Counted from the first letter of the stretch, positions 18,300 to 26,912 are shown. The stretch: 64,000 bases of DNA from JBGMEA01 sp041447245 (GCA_041447245.1 JBGMEA010000019.1:1-64000); one strand, 5' to 3'. A program made the numbers and translations. The notes: generated by a model not told the origin, from the sequence alone.

Positions 18300-19957
18300 C
18301 TGTAAGGATCTTTTAAATATTTTTTGACTTCTTGATACAATAAACCGCCTTTGATCTTTTTCTGATCGAATTCTTTCCCGCTTTCTTCGCGAATCCGGTT
18401 CAGGTCAAATCCACCCTTGATAAGGAATTTTTTGTATTTTTTTGTTTCGATCGCATGCTGAGGACACCCGTAGATGCAACGAAAACACATCACACATTTA
18501 TCGGAAAAAACAGGCTTTCCAAAATTGATTTTGATATTTTTGCGCGGACAGTTATCCGCACACCAACCGCAGGCATTGCACTGCGCATTCGATTCCAGCT
18601 GCTGTCCGAATTGATATGCATTCTTACGGAAAGAACGGGAGAAATTCATCAGTAATTTTTTTGCAAACGGATTCTTCTTTCCCCGCTTCGGATTTCCGCT
18701 GAGCATCTGATTGACATAATACTCGGCTTTTTCCGGCAAAATCCGAATCAGTCTCGGATTGATCTGATGTTTGTCTTTCAGAAAGACATTCGCGGGCATT
18801 ACCACCGAGCGTTCGTAAAACGGGCGATACCCTCTTACTTCCAGATAATCCGTCACTACGATGCGGCTGGCCGTATTCGGCCACATTTCGCCGCCGCCGG
18901 ACACTGAGATAACGGCACAGGAAAGTCCATTGCCGTCGGGGATAGATTCCATCCAATCAAAAATAGGAATCGGTGCCCCGCCCGCATATACAGGATAGAG
19001 TACCACCAGCAAATCAACATTATCGATCAAAGCCGCGGATGCATATTCTTCGAGTTGCATATCCAAAGCATTCGTTTCGACCGACTTCCCCGATCGCTCG
19101 AGTTCTTTTCGGAATGCATCCGCAACCATCGCCGTTCCGCCGGTTCCTGAGAAATAAACCATTTTGACTTTTTTGGCCACAGCTACTTTGGATACATTGT
19201 CGGCATTGCGAACCTCAGTAATCAAATCTTTCAGCGACATCGTATCGTTAAGCGCTTTTTTGATTTCTTTTTCGTAAACACCGCCGTGATAGCAGACGAT
19301 CTTTTTAATGTCATAGCAAAGAAGTTTGCGTGCGGATTCCTTTGCCTCCGCCAAATCCAATGTATATTGCGGATTTGCGATCATCAGTTTACCGTTCGTT
19401 ACCGATAAGGCATCTCCCGGAAGCAATACCCGAAACTCAGTTAAATAAACAGAAATATGTCCCGGCATATGCCCTGGCGTCGGAATGATCTGCACGCCTC
19501 CGCACCACGGATACGGTTCTTCATATTCCAGCACATGATCGACCCGAACGGGTTGGATCGAGGAAAGCATCTGCATGAACATCCGAGCTTCTTCTTTTTC
19601 GTTTTCGGGAAGCGCATCATATCCCGCTTCGGCCTGCAAAAGACGCAGCGATTTCTTTTCCCCCTGAATATAAGGAATCTGCTCTTCGGAAGCATAAATC
19701 TCCACATTCGGATATGCCGCTTTGATTTCCGCCAAAGCTCCGATATGGTCATGATCGTGATGGGTAATGATCACTTTGGTCAATGTGTCAAAATCGATTC
19801 CTTTCCCCTCCGCAGCAGTTTTCAGCTGAGGCAGATAGTGCGGATAAGCACAATCAATCAGAATCAAATCCTGTTCATCGCGCAGCAGAACGGGATGGAT
19901 GGTTTCGGTCTGAAGCCCGAAAGTATGATCGATATCCAAAACAAAATATTCATTCAT
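18296..19957 (-). CDS. Fusion of metallo-beta-lactamase fold, flavodoxin and 2x[4Fe-4S] ferredoxin (MBL-EFR1)
   Basis: The 553-residue protein has three parts (numbered from an alternative TTG start at 19963). About 1-245 is an MBL fold with THHDHDH (67-73), TPGHMPGH, LPGDA and YHGG; the metal motif is HxDxDH, not HxHxDH. About 265-440 is flavodoxin-like with the FMN loop FSGTGGTAMV. The end carries CNACGWCADNCP and CVMCFRCIYGCP for two [4Fe-4S] clusters, as in EFR1 proteins. Flavodiiron proteins also join MBL and flavodoxin, but this MBL half is closest to its two neighbours. The ATG overlaps the VOC gene stop, so translation is coupled. Function unknown; a redox-linked hydrolase or oxidoreductase is inference. 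Confidence 0.9.
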   Translation of the reverse strand: MNEYFVLDIDHTFGLQTETIHPVLLRDEQDLILIDCAYPHYLPQLKTAAEGKGIDFDTLTKVIITHHDHDHIGALAEIKAAYPNVEIYASEEQIPYIQGEKKSLRLLQAEAGYDALPENEKEEARMFMQMLSSIQPVRVDHVLEYEEPYPWCGGVQIIPTPGHMPGHISVYLTEFRVLLPGDALSVTNGKLMIANPQYTLDLAEAKESARKLLCYDIKKIVCYHGGVYEKEIKKALNDTMSLKDLITEVRNADNVSKVAVAKKVKMVYFSGTGGTAMVADAFRKELERSGKSVETNALDMQLEEYASAALIDNVDLLVVLYPVYAGGAPIPIFDWMESIPDGNGLSCAVISVSGGGEMWPNTASRIVVTDYLEVRGYRPFYERSVVMPANVFLKDKHQINPRLIRILPEKAEYYVNQMLSGNPKRGKKNPFAKKLLMNFSRSFRKNAYQFGQQLESNAQCNACGWCADNCPRKNIKINFGKPVFSDKCVMCFRCIYGCPQHAIETKKYKKFLIKGGFDLNRIREESGKEFDQKKIKGGLLYQEVKKYLKDPYR

Positions 19958-20456
19958 GGTCAATTATTCCTTTTACGTAAAGTTCGTTATGAATCGTCTG
20001 TACCATACGGATAGGATGTTGCGTGATTTCCGCCACCTGCTGCAAAGAATAACCTTCTTTGAGAAAGCGTCCGATCACAACATCCATACTTTCCCCTACC
20101 TCAACAATATTCCCATCCGGATCGTAGAAACGAATGGTTCGCTGCCCCCAGTCATGCGTTCGAACAGGGTGCAGAAACTCAATTTTCATATCGCCGTACT
20201 GTTTGATTCTTTTTATAAAGTCATCAAAATCGTCCGTCTCAAAATACAGTTCGGCATTATTCGGACGGACAACAATGCTGTCGGAATCGACAGAAACCAT
20301 TTGAGCAAAATGATCTTTCTCCTGAAATGAAAAATCTCCTTCGAAGACAATATTCTCCCCGAAATCATATCTGAGTTTTTGCCCGAGCAAATCCCGGTAG
20401 AATGCTTTCGAAACGGAAACATCTTTCACGGTAAACAGCGCACATTGAAATCTCAT
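19950..20456 (-). CDS. VOC (glyoxalase/bleomycin-resistance) family protein
   Basis: From the ATG at 20456 (GGAGG upstream) the protein has 168 residues. Residues 1-122 are a VOC domain (FTVKDVSVSKAFYRDLLG, RTIRFYDPDGNIVEVGE with the metal-binding Glu). The last 45 residues form a short helical tail that looks like a small helix-turn-helix. It is the fourth gene of the MBL operon; its stop overlaps the next start. Substrate unknown. Confidence 0.85.
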   Translation of the reverse strand: MRFQCALFTVKDVSVSKAFYRDLLGQKLRYDFGENIVFEGDFSFQEKDHFAQMVSVDSDSIVVRPNNAELYFETDDFDDFIKRIKQYGDMKIEFLHPVRTHDWGQRTIRFYDPDGNIVEVGESMDVVIGRFLKEGYSLQQVAEITQHPIRMVQTIHNELYVKGIIDHE

Positions 20457-20482
20457 ACTGATCGCCTCCGCGTCAAATGTAT

Positions 20483-20893
20483 TTAAGTCAGAAGCGTGGT
20501 CAGGAACATCGGAGCTCCGGTCTGCGATTGTTCGAATCCGCATCGTTCGTAAAAAGGAATCACCTCGCTGTATGATATGAGCACAATACGCAGATAATCG
20601 CAATAAGTGTCTTTTATCATATCCAAGAGAGCTTTCCCGATCCCCATACCCTGATATGAAGGGCGGATCAGCAAGAAATGAACGTATGCGGTCATTTCTC
20701 CGTCGTCCAGTGCATTTACCAAGCCGACCAACTTTTCTCCGTCCCAGGCGGAAAACACCTGATCGGAGTTCCCGATAGCTCGTTTCAGTCTGGAGGGATA
20801 TTGTCCCGATGACCATTCCACGGAAAGGAACAGCTCTTCCAGTGCACTCGCTTCAAACTCTTTTATATTTAGATAAACAATTTGCGGGTTCAT
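20483..20893 (-). CDS. GNAT-family N-acetyltransferase
   Basis: The 136-residue protein has the acetyl-CoA binding loop RPSYQGMGIGKALL and the end motif VIPFYERCGFEQ. The ATG at 20893 has AAAGGAG upstream and overlaps the preceding MBL stop (ATGA). Substrate cannot be told; its place suggests it works with the MBL proteins. Confidence 0.88.
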   Translation of the reverse strand: MNPQIVYLNIKEFEASALEELFLSVEWSSGQYPSRLKRAIGNSDQVFSAWDGEKLVGLVNALDDGEMTAYVHFLLIRPSYQGMGIGKALLDMIKDTYCDYLRIVLISYSEVIPFYERCGFEQSQTGAPMFLTTLLT

Positions 20894-21633
20894 ACGCGAC
20901 ACTCCTTTTTAGACAACGAAATCAATTCCTCTCGGATATGATCGGAGCGATAAAGCCCTCCATGAAAACAAAAAATTTGTTTGATATCCAACTCGGAAAG
21001 TTTTCTTGCCGTGATTCTCGTTTGAAGATGATCGATATTGGAGGATTCATCCGGAAGCCCCAGCACGCCGTGGCGTAAGACCAACGCATCACCGGAAATC
21101 AAAGTTTTGAATTGTTTCATATAAATTGAAATATGTCCGGGCATATGCCCCGGAGTTTCGACAATCACTGCGCCCCCGCAGATAGGCAGCTCCTGCGCAT
21201 CCGACAGACGAACATCCACATGGGCAAAACGAACCGGAGGAAAGGCATCCCTGGGAATACGTTTTCGTTTGGGAAAAACCGCTCGATCGGCAGTTTCATG
21301 CTCCTGCATCATTTTGACGCGCAACGATGTTTTTGATCCGTCAATATAGTCCGCCTGAAGAGAAGACGCCATCAGTCGGATTGAGGGAAATTTTTCCTTC
21401 AGGCTTTCATATCCGCCGAAGTGGTCAAAATCATGATGGGTAACAATCACATCCGTCAGATTATTTAAATCAAAATTCGCTTTTTCCCCCGCCTGAATCA
21501 GCTGATCCGCAAATCCGGGAAAGCAGCAGTCAACCAAAACCATCCCATTCTCATCCTCCAATATGGCCGGATACATCGGGAAAGGATGTCCGTTATGATG
21601 ATATACAATCTTCAACTGCGCAATACGGATCAA
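20890..21633 (-). CDS. MBL-fold hydrolase (second of three paralogues)
   Basis: The TTG at 21633 (GGAG upstream, overlapping the previous stop) gives 247 residues and aligns with the starts of both sister proteins; a more distant ATG at 21663 is less likely. Metal motifs are THHDFDH (HxDxDH), TPGHMPGHIS, SGDAL and FHGGLY. All three paralogues share the TPGHMPGHIS-Y block and an approximately 240-residue body. They resemble the YflN-like branch of MBL hydrolases. Substrate unknown. Confidence 0.88.
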   Translation of the reverse strand: MIRIAQLKIVYHHNGHPFPMYPAILEDENGMVLVDCCFPGFADQLIQAGEKANFDLNNLTDVIVTHHDFDHFGGYESLKEKFPSIRLMASSLQADYIDGSKTSLRVKMMQEHETADRAVFPKRKRIPRDAFPPVRFAHVDVRLSDAQELPICGGAVIVETPGHMPGHISIYMKQFKTLISGDALVLRHGVLGLPDESSNIDHLQTRITARKLSELDIKQIFCFHGGLYRSDHIREELISLSKKECRV

Positions 21634-22406
21634 TGAACCGCTCCGTTTCGCTGTCCGACGCACGAAGCTTCCGAAGCACTCTGCTGCGCAATCAATTCCA
21701 GTAAATCGTTATGAATGTTTCCGCGGTACAATCCGCCGTGATAACAAGCCAATGCGTCTATTTCCAAATCCAACAGGCACTCAACCGAATGAGTCGCTGC
21801 TTCGTGATCCAGACTGAATGTCGGGTCGGAATAAGAAATCCTGTCTTTTCTGAGAACCAGTGCGTCTCCGGTTACCAAGGTTTTGAATTCCTCCAAATAA
21901 ACCGAAATATGTCCGGGCATATGACCGGGAGTCGGAATGATACGCATTCCGCCGGCGAAAGGCAAACGCTCCCAATCATGCAAAATTCGATCAACCCTTG
22001 CAGGTTTCAACTCCCCGTACATACTTTGAATCAACACATAACGCTGATATCTTCTGGTCGTGGTATCGGGCGGAGTCTCATCAAAATTCTGCTGACGGAT
22101 AAATAGTTTCTCGCCGCTGATATACGGAGCTTCCTTCTCCGAAGCCATCACTTCCACGTTCGGATATTGCTGCGTCAATTCCAGTAATGCGCCCATATGA
22201 TCATAGTCCTGATGGGTAATGATGATCTTGGTAAGGCGGTCAAAATCGACACCCTTCTCCCCTGCGGCTTTTCTGAGTTTGTCCGAAAAGGTGGGATACC
22301 CACAGTCGAACAAAATCAAATCCTTTTCGTCTTCCAGAATAATCGGATGGAGGACTTCAGGGCGAAGTACTTCGAATTGCACATCCAAAATAGTCAGTCT
22401 GCTCAT
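21630..22406 (-). CDS. MBL-fold hydrolase (first gene of the MBL operon)
   Basis: A 258-residue MBL protein with THQDYDH (HxDxDH), TPGHMPGHISVYLEEF, TGDAL and CYHGGLYRGN. It is closest to the MBL half of the fusion protein at the operon end. The start ATG at 22406 has only AGAAAG upstream. It is transcribed from a strong promoter about 80 bases away and overlaps the next gene by four bases. Confidence 0.9.
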   Translation of the reverse strand: MSRLTILDVQFEVLRPEVLHPIILEDEKDLILFDCGYPTFSDKLRKAAGEKGVDFDRLTKIIITHQDYDHMGALLELTQQYPNVEVMASEKEAPYISGEKLFIRQQNFDETPPDTTTRRYQRYVLIQSMYGELKPARVDRILHDWERLPFAGGMRIIPTPGHMPGHISVYLEEFKTLVTGDALVLRKDRISYSDPTFSLDHEAATHSVECLLDLEIDALACYHGGLYRGNIHNDLLELIAQQSASEASCVGQRNGAVH

Positions 22407-22487
22407 GATGCTTCTTTCTGATCCGAAACAATAAATTGTTGGGATCTTTCAAGTTGAAACGGAAATGTAACAAATCCGCACTTAGTG

Positions 22488-22516
22488 ATTATATAGCAAA
22501 ACCCCCGCGATATCAA
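22488..22516 (-). promoter_or_regulatory. Sigma-A promoter of the MBL operon
   Basis: TTGATA (22516-22511), 17-base spacer, TATAAT (22493-22488) on the minus strand; about 75 nucleotides of leader precede the ATG at 22406. Confidence 0.85.
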
Positions 22517-22662
22517 GCATTACGCGGTTTCTCATTCATCAGAGCCCGGCAAATACGTCGCTGTTCGGCAATCATTTTTCTCTTTTTTCGCAAGAAAGAG
22601 CGGATCAATTCTCAGTCCCGTCAGAAACAGATCGGAATCTGTTCGAAGTAAATTGTTTTTTA

Positions 22663-22690
22663 TTGAAATCAATCAAATTATGCGTATAAT
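22663..22690 (+). promoter_or_regulatory. Sigma-A promoter of the Cys-rich protein gene
   Basis: TTGAAA (22663-22668), 16-base spacer, TATAAT (22685-22690), 45 bases before the ATG at 22736. Confidence 0.75.
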
Positions 22691-22735
22691 AGAATCAAAG
22701 CAGAAATGATGATCGGACGAAAGGAGCTGGTTGCC

Positions 22736-23077
22736 ATGTCAAAAGATAAAAGAGTTATCCCGAATTATCAGCACTGGATAAGGGGTGGAAAGATCGACCC
22801 GAAAAAACATATCGAAATGACACAGGAAGAACTCAAGCATGTTGCGTTGTGCAAAGGGATCAAGGATACCCACCCATGCAAGAATCCGCTTTATGTTTGC
22901 ACCGCATGCGGAAATTACGGATGTTCGCAGGAAACACTCGACAAATGCACCGAACAGGGTTTCAAAAACGATAAGTGCCTGCACTGCGGTTCGGTTGCCA
23001 CCAGAGTCCCCATTATGCAGGAAGAATTCGATGAAATCATGAAAGCATGGGAGAATGAAAACCAGACGGAAGCGTAA
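22736..23077 (+). CDS. Small Cys-rich zinc-ribbon-like protein, unknown function
   Basis: The 113-residue protein starts at the ATG at 22736, which has AAAGGAG upstream. It has eight cysteines; C55xxC58 and C81xxC84 are spaced like a zinc ribbon, with C39, C48, C63 and C71 besides. The tail is acidic and helical. No family is recognised. It has its own promoter and terminator. Confidence 0.75.
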   Translation: MSKDKRVIPNYQHWIRGGKIDPKKHIEMTQEELKHVALCKGIKDTHPCKNPLYVCTACGNYGCSQETLDKCTEQGFKNDKCLHCGSVATRVPIMQEEFDEIMKAWENENQTEA

Positions 23078-23088
23078 AAAATATCAAA

Positions 23089-23115
23089 AAAAAAGGAGAA
23101 CACAACTCCTTTTTT
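23089..23115. terminator. Bidirectional terminator between convergent genes
   Basis: Arms AAAAAAGGAG (23089-23098) and CTCCTTTTTT (23106-23115) work for the plus-strand Cys-rich gene and for the minus-strand envelope operon. Confidence 0.8.
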
Positions 23116-23362
23116 ATTTTGCCTGCGTCGGCTGACCGTCACGTTTTTCATTCTTCTTTCTTCGAATCTCGGATCGTTGGTAATGGATCAGCATAATCGA
23201 ACAAACCAATGAAACCACTCCCAAAGCAAATATCAGCCATTTCGTCGTACTGTTGTCGGTAAGCCCGAGCGCACTGTTGAATTTATCCACGATGAAAATT
23301 GTCATCAGCAGAAAGGAAATTACAATGCTGATATGCGGCAATATTTTTGTGATCACTTTCAT
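23114..23362 (-). CDS. Small two-helix membrane protein
   Basis: The ATG at 23362 has AGGAGG upstream and gives 82 residues: two hydrophobic segments (about 8-25 and 40-62) and a Lys/Arg-rich tail. No family recognised. It is the last gene after the phosphodiester glycosidase, 11 bases away, so it may act at the membrane in the same envelope process. Confidence 0.7.
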   Translation of the reverse strand: MKVITKILPHISIVISFLLMTIFIVDKFNSALGLTDNSTTKWLIFALGVVSLVCSIMLIHYQRSEIRRKKNEKRDGQPTQAK

Positions 23363-23372
23363 GAGAAACCTC

Positions 23373-24392
23373 CTAGTTCCAATCGGTAATGTAGAGGATA
23401 TCACTGACTTCGCGTCCGCCTTTATACGGTTCATTGGCGACCGAAGAACCGAATGTCATGACGGAAGACTGTCCGCCGTCAAGGTTGTATGCGACACTGC
23501 AGCCGAGCGACTGAAACAACTGCGCAAGCTGCTGCATCGTCATTCCGACGGAATACCCCGGAGCACGTCCGTCCACGGTTACAAAACAATAATGTCCGGG
23601 CTCGTAATATCCCACCGCAGTTCGGGGATTCAACCCTTCGATGCTTCCCACACTGTCATAATAAGACAGCACTGCATTTCCGCTGTCATCCAGAAGCGCC
23701 GGTCCGAAGCACCAAGCCTGCCATGCACCTTCGCTCATCGCGGTTTCGGGATCAAATTCATCAACCGAATAAGTTTTCATCGTTCCGTCATAATACAATA
23801 CAAGCACATCATCGTCGCTGTCCATTTCCGTGTTGTATAAAATGCCGTTGCGGATAACGACCCCATCGGAATCAATGCCGTAGAAATCCCCGTTAACGGC
23901 GCAAACCGCATTGTTCTCAAGCGCCATATTCAGAATCGTATCCGTATATCCTCTGGCAAACACACCGTCTGCAAATGCCGAGCGGAAACAATTAATATCG
24001 GCAATATAAATATCTTCGATATAATACGTCACCCCATCCTGTTGGACACGGATCAGAGATACGTTCACGGAATCACTGATATACATGTTGTCCGAGGAAA
24101 GCACATCTCCGTTTGTAAATTTTCCGGCGAATTTGTTTGACCAATCCGTCACCAAACTGTCTTTCGAAGTGTCTGCCGTTTCGACGGTTGCCTGATCGCC
24201 TGCCGTTACCGTCTCGTACACCTGCGGCTTGAGGTATAAGAAATACGCATATGCCAGCATAGCCGACGCGATCAGGAATATGTCGATCACAATCAGCAGG
24301 GGAAGAGGAATCAATTTCCCTTTCCGACTCCGTTCTTTTGATCGCCCAACGACTTTTCCCCTTGGTTTTCCGTCATTGCCGTGTGGTTGCAT
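23373..24392 (-). CDS. Membrane-anchored phosphodiester glycosidase (NAGPA-like domain)
   Basis: The 339-residue protein has a charged N-terminus, one membrane anchor (about 28-52) and an extracellular domain with NGDFYG, NPRTAVGYYEPG, TVDGRAPGYSVGMT and YNLDGGQSS, the pattern of the phosphodiester glycosidase family to which the human uncovering enzyme belongs. Such enzymes remove sugar residues from phosphodiester links, possibly in cell-wall polymers. It lies 20 bases after a GT2-GtrA gene, which supports a role in envelope glycan modification. Confidence 0.9.
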   Translation of the reverse strand: MQPHGNDGKPRGKVVGRSKERSRKGKLIPLPLLIVIDIFLIASAMLAYAYFLYLKPQVYETVTAGDQATVETADTSKDSLVTDWSNKFAGKFTNGDVLSSDNMYISDSVNVSLIRVQQDGVTYYIEDIYIADINCFRSAFADGVFARGYTDTILNMALENNAVCAVNGDFYGIDSDGVVIRNGILYNTEMDSDDDVLVLYYDGTMKTYSVDEFDPETAMSEGAWQAWCFGPALLDDSGNAVLSYYDSVGSIEGLNPRTAVGYYEPGHYCFVTVDGRAPGYSVGMTMQQLAQLFQSLGCSVAYNLDGGQSSVMTFGSSVANEPYKGGREVSDILYITDWN

Positions 24393-24412
24393 TCAGCCTG
24401 CCTTTCCGTTCG

Positions 24413-25465
24413 TTACCGTTGTTTTTCTTTGAATATAAGATGCTTCTGAACCTGATAGCTCAGAATAAACAAAACCAAATCAGTCATCGGCTTGGTGATC
24501 CAAAGAGGAACACCAAGGATGAGATTCAGCACATACATGATTGCATAATTCAGCCCGAGCACTGTCCCGGCAAGAAGATAATACTTCAGTGCCGCAACAA
24601 AAAAATTGCCGTTGCTTTTAAAAACAAGAGTTTTGTTCATGAGAAAATTGCATAAAGAACTGACAATACGCGCACCCACAGCTGCATACAGCAGTGACAT
24701 TGCCGGAGCATACGATGTCAGGAGCAATTTTAGCAGAATAAACAACCCATAGTCAATCAAAAAAGAAATCAGCGAGGAGACACTGAATTTGACAATCCGT
24801 GAATAAATTCGGAATGAATCCCGAATCACATGGAAGTGAGAAGATGCGTTTTCGTTGAGATAGACGGTCTCTATCGGAATTTCAGTGATCGGTACATGCT
24901 GCTCCGCCGCCCAAAGAAGAACATTGATTTCATATTCATATCCCTCCCCTTCAATGGCGGCCATATCCGAAAACAGCGATTTTACGAATCCTCGAAGCCC
25001 CGTCTGCGTATCGTACAAGTTTACTTTGCTTGCTGCGGAAAAAATCCATCTCGTCACAGTATTCCCGATTCGGCTTTTCAGCGGGACTCTGCCTTCGAAA
25101 TGGCGGCTGCCCAATACAATCGGCGCCGAACTCTCGTCCAAACTCTCTCCCACCCGAATAATATCGGACAACGCATGCTGTCCGTCGGCATCCGCCGTTA
25201 CAACAGCTTTGCAATCAGGCAGATTTGCTTGAATAAAAGCAAATCCTGTCTTCAGTGCACAGCCTTTTCCCTTGTTCGTTTCGTGTATCAGCACTCTGAT
25301 GCTGCTGTTTAAAGAATCAAAGATCCGCTCCGACTCCGCTCCGCTTCCGTCATTGACGACAACGACTTGATATCCTTGTTCCATCAGCCGTTCCGTCAGC
25401 GGTATCAATTCTTCCGTAGGTTTGTATGCCGGTATCAAAACGGCTGTTTCGTTTGCTGAGTACAT
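24413..25465 (-). CDS. Family 2 glycosyltransferase fused to a GtrA-like membrane domain
   Basis: Residues about 1-225 form a GT2 domain (AVLIPAYKP, VVVNDGSG, TADADGQH, TGLRGF), similar to dolichol/undecaprenyl-phosphate sugar synthases. Residues about 230-348 hold four membrane helices of the GtrA type (NFLMNKTLVFK). Together such proteins make or flip lipid-linked sugars for wall glycosylation. AAGGAG precedes the ATG. First gene of a three-gene group with the glycosidase and a small membrane protein. Confidence 0.92.
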   Translation of the reverse strand: MYSANETAVLIPAYKPTEELIPLTERLMEQGYQVVVVNDGSGAESERIFDSLNSSIRVLIHETNKGKGCALKTGFAFIQANLPDCKAVVTADADGQHALSDIIRVGESLDESSAPIVLGSRHFEGRVPLKSRIGNTVTRWIFSAASKVNLYDTQTGLRGFVKSLFSDMAAIEGEGYEYEINVLLWAAEQHVPITEIPIETVYLNENASSHFHVIRDSFRIYSRIVKFSVSSLISFLIDYGLFILLKLLLTSYAPAMSLLYAAVGARIVSSLCNFLMNKTLVFKSNGNFFVAALKYYLLAGTVLGLNYAIMYVLNLILGVPLWITKPMTDLVLFILSYQVQKHLIFKEKQR

Positions 25466-25538
25466 TCCGTTCTCCTTGAGCGGTATTCTACTGTGACAGA
25501 CTTAAAACAGTCTGAAAATTCTGTCCCGATCACATAAA

Positions 25539-26354
25539 TTAAGAGTCTTTATTTTCATGGTTCGGTGTCATCAAAATATATCCGCCCATTTCGCAGAACC
25601 CGATTTTTCTGTATATGCTCCCCGCTTTGGGGTTATCATAAAACAGACACAGAAATTTCATTCCGCGATCCAAACAATCCCGGCAAAGCGATGCAACCAA
25701 CGCGCTGGCGATTCCGAGATTTCGATAATCCGGATGAGTCGCAACTCCGATTATCATGGCAGACATCGAGTTTGATGCCGCGATCCCGGCCGTGCCGATC
25801 AAAGCCTGTGCATGGTAGGCACCGATTGCCCGACCGGTTGATTCGAGATTGACTTTGATATTTTCAATCTGTTCCGACTCACGTCCGAGATAACTGTCAC
25901 GAAACTCTTCAATCAGCAGAAACAGGTCAACCTGTGAACGTGCATCGTTCGGTTCCAGAAATTTGCATTCGTATCCTTGAGGAAGTTCCGAGTCCTGATT
26001 GAGCGACGTCAATTTTGACAGATAACTGCGTTTCACATTCAATTCGGGGAAATAGGAGACGATCCGTTCCAACACACTCCCTTTCCCATTGATAAATTCT
26101 GCATGCTGAGAAAGAAGATACGTTGCGGCAGCATCCGCGTCATAATCTTCAAAACAGCTGTAAAGGACAAAACTGTCCCGATAGCGCATAATCAAAAAAT
26201 CGTATTCGTCTGCCCGATCTTCGGCATAAAAATTGACATGTTCGGAATCCACTCCGAAATTTTCCAAATCGCCGATCAAAAACAAATTGAATTCCGGTTC
26301 TTTTTCAATATAGCGCATTATCGATTGTCTGTCTTCTTCCCGCAGTTTACGCAT
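25539..26354 (-). CDS. Two-domain GNAT-family acetyltransferase
   Basis: The 271-residue protein has an N-terminal region (1-125) with no clear motif and a C-terminal GNAT domain with GVATHPDYRNLGIASALVAS and AGSIYRKIGF. AAAGGAG lies before the ATG. Target unknown. It is one of four GNAT genes between 20483 and 27978. Confidence 0.85.
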   Translation of the reverse strand: MRKLREEDRQSIMRYIEKEPEFNLFLIGDLENFGVDSEHVNFYAEDRADEYDFLIMRYRDSFVLYSCFEDYDADAAATYLLSQHAEFINGKGSVLERIVSYFPELNVKRSYLSKLTSLNQDSELPQGYECKFLEPNDARSQVDLFLLIEEFRDSYLGRESEQIENIKVNLESTGRAIGAYHAQALIGTAGIAASNSMSAMIIGVATHPDYRNLGIASALVASLCRDCLDRGMKFLCLFYDNPKAGSIYRKIGFCEMGGYILMTPNHENKDS

Positions 26355-26376
26355 CTCGACTCTCCTTTATGTAAAT

Positions 26377-26385
26377 ATTATATCA
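26377..26385 (-). promoter_or_regulatory. Extended -10 promoter of the two-domain GNAT gene
   Basis: TGATATAAT on the minus strand fits an extended -10; the -35 is poor. It lies 23 bases before the ATG at 26354. Confidence 0.5.
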
Positions 26386-26412
26386 TAAGCTGGTAAATTG
26401 CAGATGCACGAT

Positions 26413-26435
26413 ATAAAAAAACACCGTAACGGTGT
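26413..26435 (-). terminator. Terminator of the GNAT/membrane-protein operon
   Basis: Arms ACACC and GGTGT around GTAAC, followed on the minus strand by a run of seven T, about 30 bases past the stop at 26466. Confidence 0.7.
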
Positions 26436-26465
26436 CTTAACGAGCCGACAAAGCAAACTGACCCG

Positions 26466-26912
26466 CTATGAAAGCATGGCTTCCAAGTACAGACGATATT
26501 CTTCGCGTGTTTTTCTGCGGTGGATCAGGCTCAATCCGGGAAGGATAAGAGAAACAAGCGCAAATGCAAGTCCGATCACAAACGCGAAAGGTTGTTTGGT
26601 CAAAAACAGAATGACCGCAGGCGTCATCCACACCATCAGCCAGATCGCCGCAAATGCATAAGCAAAAAAAGTTTTGGAGAATCGACAGGTCATTTGGCAT
26701 CTCCCGCTTTCAGTTGCGATCTGAGCCGTTAAAACGCTCACCATTACATTGCTGATCGGCTTTGAACTCTGTCGCATTAAAATCAGTTTGCCGTCTTCTC
26801 TTCGTCCCGTTATCCATGAAGAGCCGCCGTGTACGGCAGTGCCCAACGATTCGTCTATTTTATGTTTCAAATCTTCGCACGAACAATCGACGAACAAGAT
26901 AAACCCGCTCAT
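26466..26912 (-). CDS. Two-helix membrane protein of unknown function
   Basis: The 148-residue protein has a cytoplasmic-looking N-terminal part (1-75), two hydrophobic segments (about 82-103 and 107-128) and a basic/charged tail. No family recognised. Its ATG overlaps the stop of the GNAT gene upstream (ATGA), so the two are translated together. Confidence 0.7.
   Translation of the reverse strand: MSGFILFVDCSCEDLKHKIDESLGTAVHGGSSWITGRREDGKLILMRQSSKPISNVMVSVLTAQIATESGRCQMTCRFSKTFFAYAFAAIWLMVWMTPAVILFLTKQPFAFVIGLAFALVSLILPGLSLIHRRKTREEYRLYLEAMLS

Larger units (their letters stand above)
22407..22735. other. Divergent promoter region, no gene
   Basis: Between the MBL operon and the Cys-rich gene, one strong promoter points each way (22488-22516 minus; 22663-22690 plus). 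A 71-codon reading at 22436-22651 on the plus strand overlaps the minus promoter and has no ribosome binding site. Nothing else is seen. Confidence 0.5.

Noticed and set aside
18296..19957. Classic flavodiiron protein
   Set aside because: The metal motif is HxDxDH rather than HxExDH, and the MBL half is closest to its stand-alone neighbours; the ferredoxin end is also foreign to that family.
20457..20816. N-terminal extension of the VOC protein to an ATG at 20816
   Set aside because: The added 120 residues are a shadow of the GNAT gene in another frame; the ATG at 20456 has GGAGG.
22436..22651. 71-codon frame on the plus strand
   Set aside because: It overlaps the MBL operon promoter, has no ribosome binding site and no family.
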